Assembly (NCBI GenBank): GCA_023392635.1
Contig: JAEVYS010000087.1
Location: 1-34,967, forward strand
DNA: 34,967 bases
Direction: 5' to 3'
Source of the DNA: Actinomycetes bacterium
Lineage (GTDB): Bacteria; Actinomycetota; Actinomycetes; Propionibacteriales; Propionibacteriaceae
How positions within the stretch are numbered: the first letter of the stretch is position 1; each line of letters starts with the position of its first letter. Shown piece after piece: positions 23,241-31,672 of this stretch. Below the pieces are notes generated by a model. It saw only the letters and a program-made list of their open reading frames with translations. It searched no databases and was not told the DNA's origin. A program made the position numbers and the translations under genes.

Positions 23241-23867
23241 GGAGGACAACTCGAAATCCACGCTCAGATGCACCGATAGCTCGCTGGTGGCGTTCAATTG
23301 GACGCCCAGATCGAGCGCCGGGGCGGGTTTCGAGGCCCGAGCGGCGTAGACCATGTCCGACTGCGCAGCCAGTTCGACCGTGGGCACCGGCATGCTCCAG
23401 GAGTCCGATGCGTTCGCCACGCCGGTCACCTCCAGGCCCGCGGCGGCGGCGACGGCGTCCGCCTTCCGCCGGGCCATCATCATCGCGGTGGCCGTGGCCG
23501 GGATGCTGGCCTCGAAGTCCGGGAACACCCACTCCAGGGACTCCACGCTGACGCCCGGGCGCTCGGCGAGGCCGCCGAGCACGTCGGGCAACTGGTCGGT
23601 ACCCGCGGTGACGACGAGGTCGATCTCGATGCTGGAGGCGTTCAGGAGCCTGCCCTCCCGGGTGCCGAGCCGCACGCCGGTCACCTCGATGGCGCGCTCC
23701 TCGACCCCGCGTCCGGCGAGGTCGGCGACGATGTCGCGCACCACCGCCGCCTTCTTCGTCGCGACGTCACCGGTGAGGGTAGACGCGCCGCGCACCAGAG
23801 CGTGCACCCGGGCCGAGTCGGCCGTGATCCGGACCGTGTGGTCGACGGTGATCCTCAGGATTCCCAT
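23238..23867 (-). CDS. SIMPL-domain (DUF541) protein
   Basis: A 209-residue protein of the SIMPL/DUF541 family. Features are the alternating beta pattern, the ATKKAAVVRDIVADL helix, and MMMARRKADAVAAAAGLEVTGVANASD near the middle, equivalent to the family segment rich in Ala and Lys. Many relatives are periplasmic or secreted, but I see no signal peptide here, so it appears cytoplasmic. Function is unknown. ATG 23867 has TACGCT exactly six bases upstream, predicting a leaderless message. It lies upstream of the aldo/keto reductase on the same strand. Confidence 0.82.
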   Translation of the reverse strand: MGILRITVDHTVRITADSARVHALVRGASTLTGDVATKKAAVVRDIVADLAGRGVEERAIEVTGVRLGTREGRLLNASSIEIDLVVTAGTDQLPDVLGGLAERPGVSVESLEWVFPDFEASIPATATAMMMARRKADAVAAAAGLEVTGVANASDSWSMPVPTVELAAQSDMVYAARASKPAPALDLGVQLNATSELSVHLSVDFELSS

Positions 23868-23873
23868 GCGCCG

Positions 23874-23879
23874 AGCGTA
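23874..23879 (-). promoter_or_regulatory. -10 box for leaderless SIMPL gene
   Basis: TACGCT on the minus strand, six bases, then ATG 23867. Confidence 0.55.
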
Positions 23880-23917
23880 TTGCCCTTCCCGGCACCGGCA
23901 AGGACCGTTCGACGCGC

Positions 23918-25528
23918 TCAGGTGTGCTGGACGGCCGCCCGCTCGATCGGCAGACCCGCGCTGAAGCGCTGGACGTAGGCGTCGAAGCCGGCGACGTCGG
24001 CCGGGTCCGGATCCACCGTGTCCAGTCCCGCGCCGGCGAAGACCGACTCGGCGAGGTAGTCGGCGAGCGTCTGGTCAGCGGCACGGTCGCGAGTGAACGC
24101 GGCCAGGACCGCGATGCCCCAGGCGCCGCCCTCTCCGGCGATGTCGCCCACCGACACCTGTGCGTCGACAGCAGCGGCCAGGTAGCGCTGGGCCACTCCC
24201 TTGGTCTTGAACAGGCCGCCGTGTGCGAAGAGCGAGTCGAGCTCGACTGCCTCCTCCTTGAGCAGCACGTTCATTCCGATCCGCAGGCTGGACAGGGCAG
24301 CGAACAGGTGGGTACGCATGAAGTTCGCGAGGGTGAAGCGGCTGTCGGGCGTGCGCACGAACAGCGGACGTCCCTCCTCCAGGCCGGTGATGTGCTCGCC
24401 GGAGAGGTAGTTGTAGGCCAGCAGGCCCCCGCAGTCGGCTTCGCCATCGAGGGACGCGGTGAACAGGCTCTCGAACACCGTCCCCGTGCTCGCGCCCGCG
24501 CCGAGCCGGTCGGCGAACTCCGCGAACAGTCCGACCCACGCGTTGAGCTCGGACGCGCCGTTGTTGCAGTGCACCATCGCGACGAGGTCGCCTGCCGGGG
24601 TGGTGACGAGATCGAGCTCGGGATGCATCGTCGACAACTCGTGCTCCAGCACCACCATGGCGAAGATCGAGGTCCCGGCGGACACGTTGCCGGTGCGCGG
24701 GGCGACCGAGTTGGTCGCGACCATCCCGGTGCCGGCGTCGCCCTCCGGTGGGCAGAACACGATGCCGGGCTGGAGCACTCCGGACGGATCGAGCAGGGCC
24801 GCGCCCTCGGGGGTGAGCTCACCGGCCTTTGCGCCGGCGGGCAGCACCCGCGGCAGGATGTCGGCGAGCTTCCAGCTCAGCCCGCGATCGGCGACCGCCG
24901 CGTCGAACTGGTCCAGCATGCCGTCGTTGTACGTCCCGGTGGCGGTGTCGATGGGGAACATGCCGGAGGCGTCGCCCACCCCGAGCACCTGCTGGCCCGT
25001 CAGTCGCGCGTGCACGTAGCCCGCGAGGGTGTTCAGGCGCGCGATCCGCCCGACGTGCTCCTCACCGTTCAGGATGGCCTGGTACAGGTGGGCGATCGAC
25101 CAGCGCTGGGGAATGCTGTAGCCGAACAGCTCGGTGAGCTGCTCGCTGGCCGGCCCGGTGATCGTGTTGCGCCACGTGCGGAACGGCACGAGCAGTTCAC
25201 CGGACGCGTCGAAGGCCAAGTAGCCGTGCATCATCGCCGAGACGCCCAGGGCGCCGACGGTGCGGAGCTCGACGTCGTATCGAGCCTTCACGTCGGCGGC
25301 CAACGAGGCGAAGGCCGCCTGGAGGCCTGTCCACACCGCGTCGAGGGAGTAGGTCCAGATACGGTCGACGAACTGGTTCTCCCAGTCGTGCCCACCGGTC
25401 GCGATGGGGGTGTTGCCGTCGCCGGTCAGTACCGCCTTGATCCGGGTCGAGCCGAACTCGATGCCCAGTGCCGTCCGGCCCTCTTCGATGGCTGCGCGAG
25501 TGCTCGCTGCCTGCCCGTCGATCATCAT
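23918..25528 (-). CDS. araB: FGGY-family kinase, probable L-ribulokinase
   Basis: A 536-residue FGGY sugar kinase. The N-terminal phosphate loop is LGIEFGSTRIKAVLTG. GVSAMMHGYLAFD and FRTWRN form the substrate region, and GNVSAGTSIFAMVVLEHEL plus the C-terminal LFAHGGLFKTKGVAQRYLAAAVDAQVSVGDIAGEGGAWGIAVLAA form the ATP domain. By sequence it belongs to the xylulokinase-like branch used as AraB in many Gram-positive arabinose operons; neighbouring araD and araA make L-ribulose the likely substrate. ATG 25528 follows GAGGAGAGGA; the upstream open frame is not needed. It is divergent from recO, with a candidate LacI-type operator at 25608-25621. Confidence 0.87.
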   Translation of the reverse strand: MMIDGQAASTRAAIEEGRTALGIEFGSTRIKAVLTGDGNTPIATGGHDWENQFVDRIWTYSLDAVWTGLQAAFASLAADVKARYDVELRTVGALGVSAMMHGYLAFDASGELLVPFRTWRNTITGPASEQLTELFGYSIPQRWSIAHLYQAILNGEEHVGRIARLNTLAGYVHARLTGQQVLGVGDASGMFPIDTATGTYNDGMLDQFDAAVADRGLSWKLADILPRVLPAGAKAGELTPEGAALLDPSGVLQPGIVFCPPEGDAGTGMVATNSVAPRTGNVSAGTSIFAMVVLEHELSTMHPELDLVTTPAGDLVAMVHCNNGASELNAWVGLFAEFADRLGAGASTGTVFESLFTASLDGEADCGGLLAYNYLSGEHITGLEEGRPLFVRTPDSRFTLANFMRTHLFAALSSLRIGMNVLLKEEAVELDSLFAHGGLFKTKGVAQRYLAAAVDAQVSVGDIAGEGGAWGIAVLAAFTRDRAADQTLADYLAESVFAGAGLDTVDPDPADVAGFDAYVQRFSAGLPIERAAVQHT

Positions 25529-25607
25529 CGATCCTCTCCTCGGTGGTCGCCGTTCGCGGAATCCGAACCGCGGGCGACCGGGTGACGAGCACATCATTGC
25601 AGTCCGG

Positions 25608-25621
25608 TGTATGCGCTAACA
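25608..25621. promoter_or_regulatory. LacI-like operator candidate upstream of araB
   Basis: TGTATGCGCTAACA agrees at 12 of 14 positions with the symmetric LacI-family-type sequence TGTTAGCGCTAACA. It lies in the 150-base divergent gap between araB and recO. Related sites occur upstream of araD. The regulator is not in the window. Confidence 0.5.
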
Positions 25622-25666
25622 ACGGCGCGCCGGAGTCGCCTTGGCGCATCGCCGGGACGCGTCGGC

Positions 25667-25672
25667 GAGAAT
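25667..25672 (+). promoter_or_regulatory. -10-like box for recO
   Basis: GAGAAT, six bases, GTG 25679. The first base departs from TANNNT, but the spacing matches the other leaderless genes here. Confidence 0.4.
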
Positions 25673-25678
25673 GGGCGG

Positions 25679-26434
25679 GTGCCCACCTACCGTGATGAGG
25701 CCGTCGTGCTGAGAACCCACAAGCTGGGCGAGGCCGACCGCATCATCACCATGCTCTCCCGACAGCACGGCAAGGTGCGGGCGGTCGCCCGCGGCGTCCG
25801 TCGGACATCGTCGAAGTTCGGTGCCAGGCTGGAGCCGTTCAGCCACGTCGACCTGCAGTTCGCCACCGGACGCACCCTCGACGTGATCACCCAGGCCGTC
25901 ACCCTGCACCCCTATTCGGAGCCGCTGGCCCACGACTACGAGCGCTACACCACCGGTCAGGTGATGATCGAGACCGCGGACCGCCTGGTGACGGAGGAGC
26001 GGGAGCCTGCACTGCAGCAGTACCAGTTGCTGGTCGGTGCGCTGCACGCGCTGACCGCCGGCTCCTCGGACGGCCCGCGCCCACCGGCGATGGTGATGGA
26101 CGCCTACCTGCTCAGGGCGGTGGCCCTGGCGGGCTACGCCCCGACCCTCAGCGACTGCGCGCGCTGCGGCGCGCCCGGTCCGCACGAGGCGTTCTCGCCC
26201 CAGCTCGGGGGGATGGTCTGCCGTCGCTGCCGCCCTCCCGGCTCGGCGCACCCGTCACCGGCGACGGTGGACTACCTGGCGGCCCTGCTGAGTGCGAACT
26301 GGCCGGCCACCCGGGAGGTCGCAGAAGCCACCGTGCGGCAGGGGAGCGGGCTCGTGGCTGCGTTCATCGGCTGGCACCTGGACCGCGGCCTCCGGTCACT
26401 GGGTCACGTGGACCGTTCCGGGTCGGCGGGCTGA
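25679..26434 (+). CDS. recO: DNA repair protein RecO
   Basis: A 251-residue mediator that anneals DNA and loads RecA in the RecFOR pathway. The N-terminal OB fold holds YRDEAVVLRTHKLGEADRIITMLSRQHGKVRAVARGVRRTSSKFGARLEPFSHV. A helical region follows, then a zinc-finger-like CARCGAP...CRRC (CxxC pairs). The frame is open to 25607, but GTG 25679 gives the expected VPTYRDEAV N terminus and fits the -10-N6-start spacing. recO normally sits near era and uppS; here it lies between araB and araD-araA, so a conserved gene is embedded in the arabinose module. Confidence 0.95.
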   Translation: MPTYRDEAVVLRTHKLGEADRIITMLSRQHGKVRAVARGVRRTSSKFGARLEPFSHVDLQFATGRTLDVITQAVTLHPYSEPLAHDYERYTTGQVMIETADRLVTEEREPALQQYQLLVGALHALTAGSSDGPRPPAMVMDAYLLRAVALAGYAPTLSDCARCGAPGPHEAFSPQLGGMVCRRCRPPGSAHPSPATVDYLAALLSANWPATREVAEATVRQGSGLVAAFIGWHLDRGLRSLGHVDRSGSAG

Positions 26435-26452
26435 TCCGCGGCGCTGCGCCCG

Positions 26453-26544
26453 TGATAGCGATATCAAACTGTTATCTCCAAATGCTGCGCAGCGTCCGGT
26501 GGTACCGGTAACATCCTCCTCAACGGTCAGTGTTGCCGCTAACA
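26453..26544 (+). promoter_or_regulatory. araDA control region with three LacI-like sites
   Basis: Three 14-mers resemble TGTTAGCGCTAACA: TGATAGCGATATCA (26453-26466, 11 of 14), TGGTACCGGTAACA (26500-26513, 11 of 14) and TGTTGCCGCTAACA (26531-26544, 12 of 14, inside the longer palindrome-like 26530-26545). They fill the gap between recO and araD, are distinctly AT-richer than the surroundings and match the site upstream of araB. Presumed arabinose-responsive operators. Confidence 0.5.
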
Positions 26545-26558
26545 CTTGAGAGCACAGC

Positions 26559-26567
26559 GAGGTGATC
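26559..26567 (+). promoter_or_regulatory. Extended Shine-Dalgarno site deciding the araD start
   Basis: GAGGTGATC matches nine bases of the 16S rRNA 3'-end complement and stands six bases from GTG 26574. The in-frame GTG at 26562 lies inside it. Confidence 0.7.
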
Positions 26568-26573
26568 GATTCA

Positions 26574-27320
26574 GTGAACGACGTAGTCGCGCCGCAGTCA
26601 GGGGGGGTCGCGCCCACCGGGGGCGAAACCAGCAGCGCAGTACCCGCCGAGTTGCGTGAGCTGGTCGACGCACTGAAGGTCGAGGTCGCCGCCCTGCACG
26701 CCGAGCTTCCCCGCAACAACCTGGTCGTGTGGACCGCCGGCAACGTCTCGGCCCGCGTCCCGGGTGCGGAGCTGCTGGTGATCAAGCCGTCCGGCGTGTC
26801 GTATGACGACCTCACGCCCGAGGCCATGGTGGTGTGCGACTTCGACGCGCAGCTCGTCGAGGGCACGCGCAGCCCGTCTTCGGACACCGCGGCCCACGCC
26901 TACGTCTACAAGCACATGCCGGAGGTCGGCGGGGTGGTGCACACCCACTCGGACTACGCCACGGCGTGGGCTGCGCGGCGCGAGCCCATCCCGTGCGTGC
27001 TGACCATGATCGGCGACGAGTTCGGGGGCGACATCCCGGTGGGCCCGTTCGCCCTGATCGGCGACGACTCCATCGGACGCGGGATCGTGGAGACCCTGCG
27101 CGCCAGCCGTTCGCGTGCCGTGCTGATGGCCAACCACGGCCCGTTCACGATCGGCTCGGACGCCCGTGACGCGGTGAAGGCCGCCGTGATGGTCGAGGAC
27201 GTGGCACGCACCGTCCACCTCGCCCGGCAGCTCGGCGAGCCCGTGCCGATCCCGCAGGCGGACATCGACAAGCTCTACGACCGTTATCAGAACGTCTATG
27301 GACAAGGAAGTGCCAAGTGA
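26574..27320 (+). CDS. araD: L-ribulose-5-phosphate 4-epimerase (class II aldolase family)
   Basis: About 248 residues. The class II aldolase/epimerase fold shows GNVSARVPG, KPSGVSYDDLTPE, SSDTAAHAYVYKHMPEVGGVVHTHSDYATAWAA with zinc-binding His residues, and LMANHGPFTIG. AraD converts L-ribulose 5-phosphate to D-xylulose 5-phosphate, the last specific step of arabinose breakdown. GTG 26562 is in frame, but GAGGTGATC (26559-26567), a nine-base match to the anti-Shine-Dalgarno sequence, sits six bases before GTG 26574, so I choose the latter. The stop overlaps the araA start by four bases. Confidence 0.92.
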   Translation: MNDVVAPQSGGVAPTGGETSSAVPAELRELVDALKVEVAALHAELPRNNLVVWTAGNVSARVPGAELLVIKPSGVSYDDLTPEAMVVCDFDAQLVEGTRSPSSDTAAHAYVYKHMPEVGGVVHTHSDYATAWAARREPIPCVLTMIGDEFGGDIPVGPFALIGDDSIGRGIVETLRASRSRAVLMANHGPFTIGSDARDAVKAAVMVEDVARTVHLARQLGEPVPIPQADIDKLYDRYQNVYGQGSAK

Positions 27321-28810
27321 GCAAGCAGATCTGGTTCCTGACCGGTTCCCAGGGCCTGTACGGGGACGACGTCCTCCTGCAGGTGCGCGACCAGTCCGCG
27401 CAGCTGTCGGACGTGCTGGCCGCCGCTGAGGCGATCCCCGCCGAGGTGGTCGCCAAGCCGGTCCTGACCGACGCGGGCGCGATCCGTCGCGTCATGCTGG
27501 ACGCCAACGCCGACGACGATTGTGTGGGCGTGATCGCGTGGATGCACACGTTCTCCCCGGCCAAGATGTGGATCGGCGGCATGGACGCGCTGCGCAAGCC
27601 GTTCCTGCACCTGCACACCCAGGTCAACGTCGACCTGCCGTGGGCCACCATCGACATGGACTTCATGAACCTCAACCAGGCCGCGCACGGCGACCGCGAG
27701 TTCGCGTTCATCGCGACCCGTCTCGGCGTGCCCCGCAAGACGGTCGCCGGGCACGTGTCCGATCCCCGGGTGGTGGCCCGGGTCGGCGTGTGGGCGCGGG
27801 CGGCGCTGGCGTGGTCGGAGCTTCGCACGCTGAAGCTGGTGCGGTTCGGCGACAACATGCGCAACGTCGCGGTCACCGAGGGTGACAAGGTGGAGGCCGA
27901 GCGGCGCTTCGGCGTCTCGGTGAACACCTACGGCGTCAACGACCTGGTCGACGTGCTCGATCAGGTCGGCGACGGCGAGGTCGACGCGCTCATCACCGAG
28001 TACATGGACCTGTACGAGGTGGCCCCCGAGCTGCACCCCGGCGCCGACCGGCACGAGTCGCTGCGGTACGGCGCCCGCATCGAGGTGGCGCTGCGGCGCT
28101 TCGTGATCGACGGCGGCTACGGCGCGTTCACCACCAACTTCGAGGACCTGGGTGCCCTGCGTCAGCTGCCCGGACTCGGCGTCCAGCGCCTCGAGGCCGA
28201 GGGCATCGGGTTCGCCGGCGAGGGCGACTGGAAGACCGCCGTGCTGGGACGCACGCTCGGCGTGATGGCCGCTGGCCTGCCCGGCGGCACCTCGTTCATG
28301 GAGGACTACACCTACCACCTGGAGCCCGGCAACGAGCTGAGCCTCGGCGCCCACATGCTCGAGGTCAGCCCGTCCGTCGCCGTCGGGACGCCGCGCATCG
28401 AGATCCACCCGCTCGGCATCGGCGGACGCGAGGATCCCGTCCGCATGGTGTTCGACGCCGCACCGGGCGAGGGCGTGGTGCTCGGCCTGTGCGACCTCGG
28501 TGACCGCTTCCGCATGGTCGCCAACGAGATCACGGTGGTTCCGCCGCTGGCCGACATGCCGAAGCTGCCCGTCGCCCGTGCGGTCTGGAAGGCCAAGCCC
28601 GACTTCGCCACCTCCACGGAGTGCTGGCTGTCGGCGGGCGGCCCCCACCACACCGTCTTGTCGACCGCGCTCACGGCAGAGCACCTCACCGACCTGGCCG
28701 AGATGCTCGGCACCGAACTCGCCCTGATCGGCGAGGACACCAGGACCGGCCAGTTCATCAAGGAGCTGCGCTGGAACAACGCCTACCACCGCCTGGCCCT
28801 CGGGTTCTGA
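27317..28810 (+). CDS. araA: L-arabinose isomerase
   Basis: A 497-residue enzyme converting L-arabinose to L-ribulose. Family features: IWFLTGSQGLYGDDVL at the N terminus, VIAWMHTFSPAKMWIGG, HLHTQVNVDLPWATIDMDFMNLNQAAHGDREF (metal and substrate residues), GEGDWKTAVLGR, GTSFMEDYTYHLEPGNE and the C-terminal ELRWNNAYHRLALGF. Length is normal for AraA. The GTG start overlaps the araD stop as GTGA, with AAGGAAG upstream. It forms an operon with araD. The transporter genes follow after a 113-base gap, so they may be co-transcribed or have their own promoter. Confidence 0.97.
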   Translation: MSKQIWFLTGSQGLYGDDVLLQVRDQSAQLSDVLAAAEAIPAEVVAKPVLTDAGAIRRVMLDANADDDCVGVIAWMHTFSPAKMWIGGMDALRKPFLHLHTQVNVDLPWATIDMDFMNLNQAAHGDREFAFIATRLGVPRKTVAGHVSDPRVVARVGVWARAALAWSELRTLKLVRFGDNMRNVAVTEGDKVEAERRFGVSVNTYGVNDLVDVLDQVGDGEVDALITEYMDLYEVAPELHPGADRHESLRYGARIEVALRRFVIDGGYGAFTTNFEDLGALRQLPGLGVQRLEAEGIGFAGEGDWKTAVLGRTLGVMAAGLPGGTSFMEDYTYHLEPGNELSLGAHMLEVSPSVAVGTPRIEIHPLGIGGREDPVRMVFDAAPGEGVVLGLCDLGDRFRMVANEITVVPPLADMPKLPVARAVWKAKPDFATSTECWLSAGGPHHTVLSTALTAEHLTDLAEMLGTELALIGEDTRTGQFIKELRWNNAYHRLALGF

Positions 28811-28883
28811 ACCCGACAGGCGGTCCACACAACTGAATACCGCTGACTTCCGGGGGCTTCCCGGGGAAGGCAAGTAACTACCA

Positions 28884-28906
28884 GATCCCCCGCAGGGGCG
28901 GGGATC
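28884..28906 (+). other. mRNA hairpin just before the chvE-type ribosome-binding site
   Basis: GATCCCC (28884-28890) pairs with GGGGATC (28900-28906), extended by an inner GC pair with a bulged C. The AAGAAGGAG ribosome-binding region follows directly. It may stabilise the mRNA of the binding-protein gene or mark processing. No other feature is clear in 28811-28923. Confidence 0.5.
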
Positions 28907-28923
28907 GAAGAAGGAGTGCAACA

Positions 28924-30024
28924 ATGCGCAAATTGGTTGCCTTCGCGGCAACGGCGGCACTGGCGCTGACCGTTACCGCTTGCGGCCAGAACGCTGCCGG
29001 CCCGGCCAGCTCTGGTGCTGCCACCGGCGGCGCTGCAGCCAAGGGCACGATCGGCGTCGCCATGCCGACCAAGACCTCCGAGCGGTGGATCAAGGACGGT
29101 GACTTCCTCAAGCAGACGCTGGAGGCCGCCGGCTACACGGTCAACCTGCAGTACGCCAACGACGACATCCCGACCCAGGTGACCCAGGTCTCCGACATGG
29201 TCACGAAGAAGAACCAGCTGCTGGTCATCGCGGCCATCGACGGCGTTGCCCTCAAGGGTGCGCTGAAGGACGCCAAGGACGCCAACATCCCGGTGATCGC
29301 CTACGACCGTCTCCTCCGTGAGACCGACGCGGTCAGCTACTACACCACCTTCGACAACTTCAAGGTCGGCGTGCAGCAGGGCACCTCGCTGCTCACCGGT
29401 CTCGAGGCCTCGGGCGTCAAGTCCCCGTGGAACGTCGAGCTGTTCGCCGGCTCCGCCGACGACAACAACGCGAAGTTCTTCTTCGACGGCGCCATGAGCG
29501 TGCTCCAGCCGAAGATCGACGACGGTACCGTGAAGATCGTCTCCGGTGAGACCGACTTCAACAAGGTCACCACCCTGCGTTGGGACGCCGGCGTGGCGAA
29601 GAAGCGCATGGAGAACCTGCTCACCAAGTCGTACTCCGACAAGGACGTCAACGGCGTCCTGGCTCCCTACGACGGCATCTCCCGCGGCATCATCGCCGCC
29701 CTCAAGGCCAACGGCTACGGCAAGGACAAGGCCATGCCGATCGTCACCGGCCAGGACGCCGAGCTCGAGTCCGTCAAGATGATCCTGTCGGGCGAGCAGT
29801 ACTCCTCGATCTTCAAGGACACTCGCGAGCTGGCCAAGGCCACCGCGACCATGGTCCAGGAGGTCCTGAGCGGCGGCAAGGTCAACGTCAACGACGAGAA
29901 GACCTACGACAACGGCATCAAGGTCGTCCCGACCATGCTGCTGCAGCCGGTCTCCATCGACAAGACCAACGCTGTTGACGTCCTCACCAAGGCGAACTAC
30001 TACACCGCAGATCAGCTGAAGTGA
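28924..30024 (+). CDS. chvE: Sugar-binding lipoprotein, ChvE family
   Basis: A 366-residue extracellular solute-binding protein. The lipoprotein signal MRKLVAFAATAALALTVTAC has Cys20 as the predicted lipid-anchored residue, followed by a Gly/Ala/Ser linker. The mature part is a periplasmic-binding-protein type 1 fold: IGVAMPTKTSERWIKDGDFLKQTLEAAGY, VIAYDRLLRETDAVSYYTTFDN, LFAGSADDNNAKFFFDGAM and ITGQDAELESVKMILSGEQYSSIFKDTREL. This is the multiple-monosaccharide (ChvE/MmsB-like) group, which binds arabinose, glucose, galactose or xylose. Context favours L-arabinose. ATG 28924 follows GAAGGAG. Hairpins downstream separate it from the ATPase gene. Confidence 0.93.
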   Translation: MRKLVAFAATAALALTVTACGQNAAGPASSGAATGGAAAKGTIGVAMPTKTSERWIKDGDFLKQTLEAAGYTVNLQYANDDIPTQVTQVSDMVTKKNQLLVIAAIDGVALKGALKDAKDANIPVIAYDRLLRETDAVSYYTTFDNFKVGVQQGTSLLTGLEASGVKSPWNVELFAGSADDNNAKFFFDGAMSVLQPKIDDGTVKIVSGETDFNKVTTLRWDAGVAKKRMENLLTKSYSDKDVNGVLAPYDGISRGIIAALKANGYGKDKAMPIVTGQDAELESVKMILSGEQYSSIFKDTRELAKATATMVQEVLSGGKVNVNDEKTYDNGIKVVPTMLLQPVSIDKTNAVDVLTKANYYTADQLK

Positions 30025-30041
30025 TCTGATACAGCTGTGAC

Positions 30042-30099
30042 CCCGATGGCGGGCGCTCCACGCGTCCGCCATCGGGCCAGCACCCCCAAGGGCGGGGGT
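30042..30099 (+). terminator. Tandem hairpins between binding protein and ATPase genes
   Basis: CCCGATGGCGG (30042-30052) pairs perfectly with CCGCCATCGGG (30066-30076), 11 bp. Then ACCCCC (30082-30087) pairs with GGGGGT (30094-30099), followed by TTCGGTTTC. The second resembles an intrinsic terminator. Partial termination or 3'-end protection here would give more binding protein than ATPase and permease. Confidence 0.65.
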
Positions 30100-30137
30100 T
30101 TCGGTTTCACGGGACCAGACATAAGGGGTACCAGCGC

Positions 30138-31670
30138 ATGGTCGACACGATCCTGTCGATGCGGAACATCACCAAGGAATTCCCAGGGGTCAAGGCCCTG
30201 TCGGACGTGAACCTCGAAGTGAAGCGTGGCGAGATCCACAGCATCTGCGGGGAGAACGGGGCCGGCAAGTCCACCCTGATGAAGGTGCTCTCGGGGGTCT
30301 ACCCCCACGGCACCTACGAAGGAGACATCTTCTTCGACGGCCAGGAGGTCAGGTTCAAGACCATTCCGGAGAGCGAAGCCGCCGGCATCGCGATCATCCA
30401 CCAGGAGCTTGCCCTGATCCCTGAGCTGACCATCACCGAGAACATGTTCCTCGGCAATGAGCAGGCCAGGGGCGGGATCATCGACTGGAACGCGGCGAAC
30501 GCCCGCGCCCGGGCCCTCCTGGAGCACGTCGGGCTGTCCGAGAACCCGGACGTCCAGATCAAGAACATCGGCATCGGCAAGCAGCAGCTGGTCGAGATCG
30601 CCAAGGCGCTGGGCAAGGAGGTGAAGCTCCTCATCCTCGACGAGCCCACCGCAGCCCTCAACGACAGCGACTCCCGGCACCTGCTCGGCCTGCTGAAGGA
30701 ACTGAAGGGTCGGGGCATCACCTCGATCATGATCAGCCACAAGCTCAACGAGATCGAGGCGATCTCTGACTCGATCACGATCATCCGTGACGGCAAGACC
30801 ATCGAGACCCTCGACATCCTCGACGAGGGCGTCAACGAGGACCGGATCATCCGGGGCATGGTCGGCCGCGACCTCGAGCACCGCTTCCCGGAGCACACGC
30901 CGAAGATCGGCGAGATGCTCATGGAGGTCAAGGGCTGGACGGTCGCCCACCCCGACGACGCCGAGCGCCTGGTCGTGAAGAGTGCCAGCCTGAACGTCCG
31001 GCGGGGAGAGATCGTCGGGCTCGCCGGCCTCATGGGTGCAGGACGCACCGAGTTCGCGCGCAGCGTCTTCGGCCAGACCTACGGCCAGAAGCTGTCCGGC
31101 CAGCTGTTCCTGAACGGCAAGGAAGTCCACATCCGCTCCGTGCAGCAGGCCATCAACGCCGGCCTGGCGTACGTCACCGAGGACCGCAAGAGCCTCGGGC
31201 TCAACCTGCTCGACACGATCCGCCAGTCCATCACGTCCGCCGGGCTCCGCAAGATCCAGCGGTACGGTGTCGTCGACGACAACGAAGAGGTCGTGGCGGC
31301 CGAGCGGTACCGCCAGGCGATGCGGATCAAGGCGCCGACCATCGAGGAGGGCGTCAACAAGCTCTCCGGCGGCAACCAGCAGAAGGTCGTCCTGGGCAAG
31401 TGGCTGTTCACCGACCCGGACGTCCTCATCCTCGACGAACCGACCCGCGGCATCGACGTGGGCGCCAAGTACGAGATATACGAACTCATCAACCAGATGG
31501 CCGACGCGGGCAAGGGGGTCCTGATGATCTCGTCCGAACTCCCCGAACTGCTGGGCATCTGTGACCGCATCTACACGCTGAGCGCTGGCGTGATCACGGC
31601 CGACCTTCCCAAGGACAAGGCCGACCAGGAGACCCTCATGCGCTACATGACTCAACGAAAGGCAGACTGA
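30138..31670 (+). CDS. gguA: Sugar ABC transporter ATP-binding protein (GguA/MmsA type)
   Basis: A 510-residue tandem-ABC ATPase of the monosaccharide importer family. First half: Walker A GENGAGKST (38-46), IHQELALIPELTITENMFLG (Q loop region), IGKQQLVEIAKAL signature and LLILDEPTAALNDSD Walker B. Second half: a degenerate P-loop GLMGAGRTEFARS, YVTEDRKSLGL, LSGGNQQKVVLGKWL signature and VLILDEPTRGIDVGAKYEIY. The split of good and degenerate sites is normal for this family. ATG 30138 follows AGGGG. It is three bases ahead of the permease gene, so the two are co-translated. Context suggests L-arabinose uptake. Confidence 0.95.
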   Translation: MVDTILSMRNITKEFPGVKALSDVNLEVKRGEIHSICGENGAGKSTLMKVLSGVYPHGTYEGDIFFDGQEVRFKTIPESEAAGIAIIHQELALIPELTITENMFLGNEQARGGIIDWNAANARARALLEHVGLSENPDVQIKNIGIGKQQLVEIAKALGKEVKLLILDEPTAALNDSDSRHLLGLLKELKGRGITSIMISHKLNEIEAISDSITIIRDGKTIETLDILDEGVNEDRIIRGMVGRDLEHRFPEHTPKIGEMLMEVKGWTVAHPDDAERLVVKSASLNVRRGEIVGLAGLMGAGRTEFARSVFGQTYGQKLSGQLFLNGKEVHIRSVQQAINAGLAYVTEDRKSLGLNLLDTIRQSITSAGLRKIQRYGVVDDNEEVVAAERYRQAMRIKAPTIEEGVNKLSGGNQQKVVLGKWLFTDPDVLILDEPTRGIDVGAKYEIYELINQMADAGKGVLMISSELPELLGICDRIYTLSAGVITADLPKDKADQETLMRYMTQRKAD

Positions 31671-31672
31671 CC

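Noticed and set aside
26435..26573. Riboswitch or leader peptide before araD
   Set aside because: The gap is better explained by several LacI-like palindromes; no short reading frame or strong hairpin with a ribosome-binding site is visible.
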